Shown in pieces: positions 55,069 through 64,000 of a stretch of DNA of 64,000 nucleotides. This stretch comes from Tricholoma matsutake (lineage: Eukaryota; Basidiomycota; Agaricomycetes; Agaricales; Tricholomataceae): positions 16,686,337 to 16,750,336 of the forward strand of contig AP026538.1 of the NCBI GenBank assembly GCA_026075535.2, written 5' to 3'. The notes under the pieces were generated by a model. It did no database searches and was not told the DNA's origin. It saw nothing but the letters and a program-made list of their open reading frames with translations. The translations under genes and the position numbers were made by a program. Positions within the stretch are counted from its first letter, which is position 1, and every line of letters begins with the position of its first letter.

Positions 55069-55184
55069 CGCTTCTTGTCCTTTTACCGCGACGTCCACAG
55101 CCACAAAAAACTTTCATTGACACCGTTTTCTCAATTTGCAGCTCGATCCGTCTACGATCCTCGCAATCCAGTATAACCAGCATC

Positions 55185-57050
55185 TTTTTTTTTTTTTTTT
55201 TTTTTTTTGGGTCAACAATTTATAACGCGGGGCTTGATCGCAGTCCGCGGAGCAGGATACAAACTTGGGTACTACTATAACTACGCTTCCCCTCACCCAT
55301 ATCCTACCCAGGTCCTCGTTTTAGCCACTTTAGGCGGGCAGTGCCACAGACGTTGGCCTCTCAGCCAGGAAAGGCAATAATCTGGAGGGGGAGACCCCCT
55401 CCCAAAGCTAGCCATTAGATCGTCAGCTGGTGCAAAGCGGTCCCCCAGCCACATATCCAACCAAGGTCAGATCAGGCGCAGCAGTGTCAATTCACCATAA
55501 ATCCCCCCTTGCGGGAGGAATAACTGTCCGCATACTCCCAGCCAACGAGGATTGACCACCCCGGATGAACGAGGTGGACCATCACTGTGTCATGCACGAG
55601 TAACAGTAATGTGGCAGCTGGTTGTTCACCTGATTATTCACCGGAACCGCCGTAAGCAGGGGGCCAAAGCCCCCCTCAAGCAAATGCACTGCAAGCACAT
55701 GCACTCGATAGCAATTTCCCCCCCGCAGCGGGGAGAACATAAAGGGTAGCGACATTTGTCACCAACCCGACAGCAGCCAGCAGACTGGCGGTGATGGGTG
55801 CGGAGCAGGATGCCCCACACAAGTAGCAGCACAGCCATCTGTGATGATGACGGCACTGTACTGGGAACGAGGGTTCCCCAGATTGGAGCTCTGCTAGAGC
55901 TGTTGGCATCGCCACACAGGAAGCTGGAACAGCTGCCGGAGGCGTAGGATCGTTGGAACGATCGTCTCTGGTTGTCCACTTGGGCATCAGGAGCAAGTTA
56001 GTACTGGTATATGAAGCTAGTGATCGAAATATGCAGCGTGCAGTGTAAGCGAGGGCCTCCTGCCTAGCAAGAAAGTCCTCATAGTCGTCAGGGTCGGGGA
56101 GGTTCTCCCCAGCCCACAGATCTCAAACTGCCTAGGGCAGCTGCTACCTCCAGTTCATTCTGTGAGAGCTGGGTGTCGTAGTCTTGGGCACCATCACCAA
56201 CGATGTCACCCATAATCAAGGTGGGGTCATGAAGGCCCCAGCGTGTGGTTTGGTCTCTGTTCAGCCATTTGGGCATTGAGAGTGAGTTAGCACAGGTAAA
56301 TGACGATAGCAGTCAAAGTACGTAGCGTAAGATCGATAACAGATGGCCCCTTATCTCAGTTCCAGGTCCACCCGATACAGCCTCCAAATGCTCCGAGGGG
56401 GTGAACAGGCCGCGCATCCTGTTGCCTGGTGGGAGAAGATTGAACCCGGGTCATAACACCCCAGAGGAGTGAGCACCGGAGGTGAGGAGTTGGTGGTGAA
56501 GTGCGGCCACCAGAGCATCGACCTAGCTATCAGGGGGCACCGTCACCCGGCCCCTTTTAGCGACGGTGTATTCCAACAGGTAGTCAGTGTAGCTTGTCCC
56601 TAGTAGTAGTGACTCACATAGCATGGAGGTTGGAAGCCCCAGAGACAACCAGCAGTCCAATAACAATGTCCCTCCCCCTGAGCCAGACCTCCCCCAACTA
56701 AACGAGTGCGTCGACTTGGGCGAGCATTGAATCAGGCATCCCACACCCACTCTAAGCCCCCATAGGGACCTAGAATACTCTTTCATAGACACCACTCACC
56801 TAGCCAGGATCCTCGAAGCACAGGGGAACGAGACAAATAGCAGCCATTGTCAAAGACAATGACCGGGACATCCCTGGGGATCGGATGGACGGATCTCTTA
56901 GCAAATCAGGGCAGGCCTGGAGACGCCGAGAGCGTTCATGATGGTGAAATCCGATCAAAAATCGGACAAAAATTGGAGTCTCGATGTTGCTACCAACATC
57001 GAGCAGGAGTGTTTACCACTGTTTATGGTGGTTGTAACAAGTCAAGGAGC
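55185..57050 (-). mobile_element. S element copy S15 (delta), full length
   Basis: T-run 55185-55208 to sense GCTCCTTGACTTGTTAC at 57050. TAACCAGCATCT at 55173-55184/5 and TAACCAGCGTCT at 57056-57067 form a 12-bp duplication with one change. It sits in the L10 leader, 115 nt from its start. Confidence 0.92.
55850..56276 (-). pseudogene. Deletion remnant of the S-element ORF (delta, in S15)
   Basis: The start MPKWLNRDQTTRWGL at 56276 runs to SVGWGEPPRP with a stop at 56088-56090. The second start MPKWTTRDDRSNDP, near 55987, is fused to AELQSGEPSFPVQ. Same lesion as S3 and S9. Confidence 0.78.
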
Positions 57051-57076
57051 ATTTGTAACCAGCGTCTTACCAATGC

Positions 57077-59003
57077 ATGTCAGAATCTTACAGTAGAAGA
57101 AGGGGGAGATCGGGCAAGGTGATGGATGAGGGGAGACCTTCCAGATCCGGTATGCCCAGAACTCCTGGCGACGACCCAATTGATTCCCTGCGGCTCGAGG
57201 AGAGCTGCAGATCCACACAGAATGCTCCCTCAGTGGGTCCACACAGGACCCAAAGAGGCTCTCCAACCTCCTCCCCCTATGGGGTGGGAATTGTCACTCC
57301 ACAGGCACAACGTTTCAGCGTGCCGGCTCTATCTTCCAGGGATGCTACTGCGTCTCCTGCACCTCCTGCAACCCCTTCCACACCTGCTTCACAGTGGGCT
57401 GATGAAGTGGCTGGTACCTACCCCCCCCCCTGTCATTCAGGATGCGGAGATGGCAAGCGATGACTGGAGTGGGCCTCAGACCTTCGCTAAAGACTTGGGG
57501 GAATATGCTGAAGGAATCCGTGTTGTTCTGAACAGAACGGGCTCCAGATGACCAACTGCTGAGGAACAGCAGACTATTGCGGAACGGCTGGGCTCAGTGC
57601 TGGTAGCAGCTGCTGAGGCTGGTCTAGATCGCGATTCAGGAAGCGTTATGCTCCGAAGAGCACTGGATAGGATGGCTGGAGGGAGTAAATGACCTAGGTC
57701 GGGTACTGTCACCAATGATCCCAACGATGTCCCAAGGACGGACTATCTGGAGGGATGGGATGGGCAACACCCCCCCCCCCTCCCAAATCTGTGAGGACTC
57801 GAGGCCCGAAAGGGGCTCGACCTCTTCCTAAATCCCCAGCAGGGGGTGTCTCTTCATCATGGGGTTGAGGACCGCCTCCCCCCGTGAACTGGTCGACCAG
57901 GCCCTCGGGCAAGGGGACCTTTGCTCAGGTGGCTCGCTTCCCAGGGGGGCGAACACCTAACACATCCATCGATGGCCTTGTGTGACTAGCCAAGGCTTTC
58001 CCTGAACTCCCGACTGACAGGCTGGCTGACATTCAGCAGCATGTTGGCCCTTCCAGACTGAAGGTGGCTAAGCCTTCGCCTACTGTCCATGGACCGTCTA
58101 GATGACAGGTCCTGGTTCACGTTCGTCCCCCCCTCGGGGAGGAGACGAACCCTGCAGACTTCCTGGACCATGTCCAGGTCACCCTCGGACTGCACTGCTC
58201 CAAACTAGTGGCCCAGTCCGCTACGATGCATGCCGGGAACATCTTAGTATCCACAGACGTTGTGGCCTCCGAGGAGGACATATGATGCTTCAAAGAGGCT
58301 GCCCACAAGGCATTCCCCTTTGCACTGCAGATTGACGCAGCCTTACCCACCTCCACATCTTACCTAAAGCTGGTAGATGTGCCGTATATTGCCAACAATA
58401 AGGCCATCACGCCTGACGTTGTTATTGCCCACCTAGGGAAATCCAGTATTTTGGACCTCACGGTGTTACAGGTTCCTCCACAGGTAGTACGCGACTCAAG
58501 AATGTCGGATACGTGCACCGTTTATCTCAACATCACTGATTCAGTCAGTGGTGCATGAGCGAAAGCTCTCATCGGCCATGGTGTCCAATTTGGACGCTAC
58601 ATCGCACAGGTTAGGGCAGCCAGGGCTAACCCCGGGCTCCCTCTATGTCAAAGGTGCTGGAAATGGGGCCATCCCACTCTGGCATGCAGAGCTCCACAGA
58701 CCAAATGTCCGATCTGTGCAGGCCTTCACCGCAAGGAGCACCACCATGCCCTTGCAGGATGCTGTAAGGGAAACGCCAAGGCAAACCCTCCCGTCCCAGC
58801 TACCCCTGAAGGGGTGGCCTGTCCTCACCCAGCTAGGTGCACCAACTGCCAGAAGAACCACGCATCTGATGATCGTTGATGCAATTGTTGGTGACATCGC
58901 TTTGACCATGACTGGATCAGAGCTCGCTACGACGAGGTGAGTGTGAGATGAAACTCTCGTTCCCCTCTTGCTTACCATCCCGCAGGAAGCTGGCCAAACA
59001 TAA
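57077..59003 (+). pseudogene. L10 ORF1 (Gag-like), many stops
   Basis: ATG 57077 (MSESYSRRRGRSGKVMDEG) to TAA 59001-59003, directly before the ORF2 ATG. A frameshift lies in the C-run near 57425. Numerous stops follow; several are CGA-to-TGA (for example 57549-57551 and those after SSWG, HGPSR and DSVSGA). The Cys/His groups are still visible (QRCWKWGHPTLAC, with CTNCQKNHASDDR). It is the most decayed ORF1 in the window. Confidence 0.88.
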
Positions 59004-59345
59004 ATGAGGGAGAGACTTAGATTGACCCCACAGTTATGCATATTTAGTCAAAATGTAAATCGAAATTGGGGTTACATGGACTCTTTACTGGCAGATTTGG
59101 TAGACAACTATGATCTGCTTTTCATCCAAGAGCCTCCTTGGAGGCTCATAAGACATGCCCCTTCTGCCCACAACAGGGAAGGGGAAGAAGTTATAGGTGC
59201 ACCAATGAGCCCCAATTGGGGAACCTTAGTGCACCCATCGGGAATTGACTCCCCTCCACGCATAGCTGTTTACTTTGTGAACAGAATTGCTAATCTAAGA
59301 CCAGGTCTCAGGCGAGATCTGATCGATGATCATGATGTTCGAAGT

Positions 59346-61596
59346 GCTCCTTGACTTGTTACAACCACCATAAACAGTGGTAAACATTCCTGCTCGACGT
59401 TGGTAGCAACGTTGAGACTGCAATTTTGGTCCGATTTTCAATCGGATTTCACCATCATGAACGCTCTCAGCGTCTCCAGGCATAGCCTGATTTGCTAAGG
59501 GATCCGTCCATCCGATCTCCATGGATGCCTCAGGCACTGTTTCTGACAGTGTCTGCTATTCGTCTCGTTCTCCTGGGCTTCAAGGATCCTGGCTAGGTGA
59601 GTGTTGTCAATGAAAGAGTAGTCTGGGTCCCTTTGGGGTCTCAGAGTGGGTGTGGGATGCCTACTTCAACGCTCGCCCAAGTCATCGCATTTGTTTAGTT
59701 GGGGGAGGTCTGGCTTAGGAGGAGGGACATTCTCACTGGACTGCTGGTCGCCTGGGAGGCTTCCAGCCTCCATGCTTTGTGAGTTTCTACTACTAGAGAC
59801 ATGCTACACTGACTACCCATTGGAATACACCATCATTAAAAGGGGCCAGGTGATGGTGCCCCCTGATGGCTAGGTCGACACTCTGGTGGCCGCTACTCAC
59901 CACCAACTTCTCACCTCCGGTGCTCACTCCTTCGGGGTGGTATGACCCAGGTTCGATCTTCTCCCACTCAACAGCAGGATGATGCAGCCTGTCTGTCCCC
60001 TTGGAGCGATTGGAGGCTATATTGGGTGGATCTGGAATTGAGATAAGGGACCGTCTGTTATTGTTATCACACTATATATCTTGACTTCTACCATCATCTA
60101 CTTTGCTAAATCATCCTCAGTGCCCTCTGCAAACCATAGAGCGTGAATTCAACACCGGGTGGCGCACAGTGACCCCCTCTTACACTCCAATTTCGACGTC
60201 GCAGACTTCGACGATGACTATCTCCCAGAGTTCAGTCACATCTCTTTGGGCGGATGGGACTCTGATGTGGACAACCAGCTCCACAATCTATGGTCGGAGG
60301 ACAACTCCTCCAACCTATCAGAAGTTGACGACTCTGCCATCGGCAGAGACGTCGAATTTATCCCAGGTCTCACCGAGCTAGCCTCGCAGGAGATTATAAA
60401 CCGCATCTTGTGGTCACAGCAGGTGGCCAACGATACAAGTAATCTGGCTCTCAAGCTTGGGCTTGAGGCCAACAACAATGGGGAGCTCGGCATCGCCGAG
60501 CTCCTTTATCCAGCGGGGCAGCAGGAGCAATCTGTGCCACCCCTCCCCACTTCACCGGGTTCATCTGCCATCCCAGAGTTGGTGGAGGATGAGCCTCCGT
60601 TGTTGAGAGATGAGAGGGCGGAACTAACAGCCACCTCTCATGGCTTTCTACATCTACTGGAGGCAATGATGATTTTCGTCGGTACTGTCCGGGTGTCCGT
60701 CGTCCCTCTCACAGAGAGGAATGTATGGCGTCAGATGGCTTGGGAATTATTCACAACCACCTGGCAATTGTCTGAGCCAATGTCAGCAGAACTAGCAGCT
60801 GCCGGGTTGCCTCTTGATCTCACGTCACCAGCAGCCTTCAGGGCTTCCTATGCAGCTAGGCAGGCAGCTCAAGCAGAGCTCCAACATGGGGAACCCTCAT
60901 CCCCATCACGATGCCGCCATCCTCGAGGTCCTCGAGCACAGCAGTGTCGCTACTGAAAAGGGGAAACCACCCCTCCACATACATGCCCACCACAGGAGTG
61001 GTGGCTGTTATCAGGATAATGACACTTAGCCATTACCCTACACCTTCTCCCCGCTGCGGGGGGGATGTTGTCATCAAGCGCATGCATGTGTTGGCACTTG
61101 CTTGAGGGGGGCCTTGGCCCCCTGCCTACAGTAGGTCTGGTGAGTAACCAGGTGAATAACCAGCTACCTCATTTTTGTCACTCGTGTGCAGGCACAGTGA
61201 TGGTCCACCTCATTTGCCTGGGGTGGTCAACCCTCATTGGCTGGGAACATGTGGACGGTTATTCCTCCTGCAAGGGGGGATTTACAGTGAATTAACATGG
61301 CTGCGCCTGATCTGACTTCGGATGGATATGTGGCTGGGGGACTGTTCCACACTAGCTGACGACCTAATGGCTAGCTTCGGGAGGGGGGGCTCCCCCTCGG
61401 CATTATTGCCTTTCCTGGCTGAGAGGCCAATGTCTGTGGCACTGCCCTCCTAAAGTGGCTAAAATGGGGACCTGGGTAGGAGATGGGCGAGGGGAACGTG
61501 TAGATAGAGTAGTACCCAAGTTTGTACCCCGCTCCGTGGACTGCATTTGAGCCCTACATTATAAATTTTTGACCCAAAAAAAAAAAAAAAAAAAAT
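59346..61596 (+). mobile_element. S element copy S16 (gamma), full length
   Basis: It starts GCTCCTTGACTTGTTAC and ends TATAAATTTTTGACCC plus A21, a tail identical to the L version (TTTTTG instead of TTGTTG). ATGATCATGATGTTC (59326-59340) and ATGATCGTGACGTTC (61596-61610) form the duplication, with two CpG-type differences. Five bases GAAGT at the 5' junction are unexplained. Confidence 0.93.
60120..60956 (+). pseudogene. S-element protein, gamma type, start lost
   Basis: The position of the gamma start is GTG (60120) instead of ATG, and codon 9 is TGA (CGA-derived). From HSDPLLHSNFDVADFDDDYL onward the frame is open to TGA 60954-60956. It includes the acidic region, ELGIAELLYPAGQQEQ, PELVEDEPPL, RQMAWELFTTTWQLSE and RHPRGPRAQQCRY. 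It could be translated only from an internal start, so it is treated as broken. Confidence 0.82.
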
Positions 61597-62396
61597 GATC
61601 GTGACGTTCTCTTGTTCTCACTGGGAATAGAAGAAGATGTCATGCTACTCGCTAACGTCTACTTGGATAGCCAACATTCAGCCATCACGCTCTTATACAA
61701 GAACATCATGATGATCCCATGTTTACACTTCATGTGTGGCGATTTTAACGTGAGACACGCCTCCTGGGATCCCCAGGGGCCTGAACACTCAATCCATGCT
61801 GACCACTTAGTGGAAATGGCGATGGCACTAGGCCTGACAAGAGCCCTTCCAGTAGTGGAGGGCCCCACTCACTTCCCCCTTCAACAGGGCTTTCACCCCA
61901 CGGTGATTGACCTAGTGTTTGTACCTATGGATCTCAGATTCGTATTGTACTGTGATATCATACCTGAAGCCAGGGGGACATCTGACCATGCCCCTCTGAC
62001 ATTAACGCTACCTGGCCTGGGATTGTTGGTCCCAGTTACCAAGTGGTCCATCAAAAAAGGATCCGAGGGGGAAGCATCATATCGAGATGCTGTCTCCTCC
62101 ACTTTAACTCTGTGGCTTGGCTGGCATGGAAATACATCGGCAGAAATCGATGATGTCGTCTCGGCGATATCAATGATTTTAAACAAGGCATGGGAAAACC
62201 ATGCCAAGGAATCTTGCCTCAGCAAATTGTCTAAAGGTTGGTGGACAGACGAATGCAGTGGTGCCTTAGACGCTTACAGAGCCTCCCGAGACGAGGAGGA
62301 CTGGAAGCACTACAGAAAAATCATGCGACATGCAAAACATGATTTTTTCGATGACAGTATCCAAGAAGTGGCTACGATGAATAGATGACCCTCAGC

Positions 62397-64000
62397 ACTC
62401 CTTGACTTGTTACAACCACCATAAACAGTGGTAAACACTCCTGCTTGATGTTGGTAGCAACGTCGAGACTCCAATTGTCATCCGATTTTTGATCAGATTT
62501 CACCATCACGAATGCTCTCGGCGTCTCCAGGCCTGCCCTGATTTGCTAAGAGATCCGTCCATCCGATCCCTGGGGATGCCCCCGTCATGGTTTTTGACAA
62601 TGGCTGCTATTCGTCTCGTTCCCCTGTGCTTCGAGGATCCTGGCTAGGTGAGTGGTGTCTATGAAAGAGTAGTCTAGGTCCTTATGGGGGCTTAGAGTGG
62701 GTGTGGGATGCCTGCTTCAATGCTCGCCCAAGTCGACGCACTCATTTAGTTGGGGGAGGTCTGGCTCAGGGGGAGGGACATCGTTACTGGACTGCTGGTC
62801 ATCTCTGGGGCTTCCAACCTCCATGCTATGTGAGTCACTACTACTAGGGACCAGCTACACTGACTACCTGTTGGAATACACCATCGCTAAAAGGGGCCGG
62901 GTGACAGTGCCCCCTGATAGCTAGGTTGATGCTCTGGTGGCCGCATTTCACCACCGACTCCTCACCTCCGGTGCTCACTCCTCTGGGGTGTTATGACCCA
63001 GGTTCAATCTTCTCCCACCGGCAGCAGGATGCGCGGCCTGCATGCCCCCTCAGAGTGCTTGGAGGATGCGTCGGATGGATCTGAAACTGAGATAAGGGAC
63101 CATCTGCTATTAACTCTATGCTATGTATCTTGACTTTTATTGTCATCTACTTGTGCTAACTCACTCTCTATGCCTAAATGGCAAACCAGAGACCATCCAC
63201 TTCACTGGGGTCTACATGACCCCTCCCTGATCACAGGCAACATCTTTGACAATGACGCCCAAGACTACGACACCCAGTTTGCACAGGATGAACTGGAGGT
63301 AGCAGCTGCCCTAGGCAGTTTGAGATCTGTGGGCTGGGGAGGTCCTCCCCGACCCTGACAAATTCAAGGACTTCTTTGCTATGCAGGAGGCCCTCACTTA
63401 TACTGCACGCTGCGTATTTTGATCACTAGCATCATATACCAGTACTAATTTGCTCCTAATGCCCAAACAGACAGCTGGAGACAATCATTCTGATGATCAT
63501 ACGCCTCCGGCAGCTGTTCCAGCTTCCCATGCAGCGATGCCAACAGCTCCACCTGAGCTCCAACCTGGGGAACCCTTGTCCCCAGTACAGTGCCGTCATC
63601 ATCACAGATGGCTACTTGTGTGGGGCATCCTGCTCCACACCTATCACTGCCAGTCCGCTGGCTGCTGTCAGGTTGGTGACAAATGTCGCTACCCTTTATG
63701 TTCTCCCCACTGCGGGGGGGAAATTGCTATTGAGTGCATGTGCTTGCAGTGCATTTGCTCGAGGGGGGCTTTGGCCCCCTGCTTATAGCGGTTCCAGTGA
63801 ATAACCAGGTGAACAACCAGCTGCAACATTTCTGTTACTCATGCATGACATGGTGATGGTCCACCTCGTTTGTCCAGGGTGGTCAATCCTTGTTGGCTGG
63901 GAGTATGTGGACGGTTATTCCTCCCGCAAGGGGGGATTTATGGTGAATTGACACTGCTGCGCCTGATCTGACTTCGGTTGGATATGTGGCTGGGGGACTG
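62397..64000 (+). mobile_element. S element copy S17 (delta), 3' end beyond the window
   Basis: It starts ACTCCTTGACTTGTTAC just after the L10 stop and runs through the delta leader, ORF remnant and G/C hairpin 3' region to the window edge. Hairpin 1 reads ACCACCATAAACAGTGGT. It is close to S12 in the leader and ORF remnant. Confidence 0.9.
63170..63615 (+). pseudogene. Deletion remnant of the S-element ORF (delta, in S17)
   Basis: The start MPKWQTRDHPLHWGL at 63170 runs to SVGWGGPPRP and TGA 63356-63358. The second start MPKQTAGDNHSDDH, near 63459, is fused to PELQPGEPLSPVQ. Same breakpoints as S12. Confidence 0.78.

Larger units (their letters stand above)
59004..62388 (+). pseudogene. L10 ORF2: endonuclease part, broken by S16
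   Basis: 59004-59340 encodes MRERLRLTPQLCIFSQNVNR, LLFIQEPPW and GAPMSPNWGTLV. After S16, 61597-62388 continues with FSLGIEEDVMLLANVY, CGDFNVRHASWD and RGTSDHAPLTL to EVATMNR. There a CGA codon has become TGA (62386-62388), a few bases before S17. The RT part is absent. Confidence 0.9.
55070..62394 (+). mobile_element. L element copy L10, split by S15 and S16, cut by S17
   Basis: The sense 5' end GCTTCTTGTCCTTTTACCG at 55070 is followed by a leader (55070-55184 and 57051-57076), ORF1 and ORF2 to the endonuclease/RT linker, where S17 begins at 62397. The RT half is beyond the window or lost. Confidence 0.9.

Noticed and set aside
1..64000. CRISPR-like array from the regularly recurring S ends
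   Set aside because: Repeats are kilobases long, in both orientations, with poly(A) tails and target duplications. They are dispersed retroelements.

Overview
The window is a pile of nested retrotransposons; I see no intact host gene. It most resembles a repeat-rich heterochromatic block (possibly pericentromeric) of a filamentous fungus, probably a basidiomycete. The Ty3/gypsy chromovirus pol and the two-ORF LINE with APE endonuclease, RT and RNase H (Tad-like layout) are both of kinds common there. The taxonomic call is inference from family resemblance.

Three kinds of element are interleaved. (1) L elements: long Tad-like LINEs of about 6.4 kb with a zinc-knuckle ORF1 and an EN-RT-RNase H ORF2, in ten copies or pieces (L1 to L10). 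(2) S elements: a family about 1.9-2.3 kb long, 17 copies (S1 to S17) in four subfamilies (alpha, beta, gamma, delta). Each has a ~775-nt structured leader, usually one ORF for an unrecognised ~270-residue protein, a ~600-nt 3' region with G/C hairpins, and a poly(A) tail. They encode no polymerase, but their last ~40 nt and first ~17 nt resemble those of L, so they look like satellites mobilised by L. (3) One complete Ty3/gypsy chromovirus (36792-42838) plus one truncated LTR.

Layout: 1-16568 is L1 (minus), broken by S1, S2 and S3 and by the nearly full-length plus-strand L2 (7055-15859), itself broken by S4. 16571-18045 is S5, into which L1 had jumped. 18046-25317 is L3 (minus) with S6 and S7 inside. 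25318-31084 is a mosaic of fragments (S8, L4, L5, LTR, S9, L6, S10). 31085-34802 is L7 (minus) with S11. 34807-49219 is S12 (plus), split by full-length L8 (36549-48967, minus), which is itself split by the chromovirus. 49220-53955 is S13 and L9 with S14 inside. 53956-55068 is the only low-copy stretch; it ends in a tRNA-like 3' half. 55070-62394 is L10 (plus) with S15 and S16; S17 runs off the right edge.

ORF2 is broken in every L copy, whereas four S copies keep an apparently complete ORF and a fifth lacks only its last residues. Many lesions are CGA-to-TGA, and all three differences between the two chromovirus LTRs are CpG transitions, which suggests decay under cytosine methylation.
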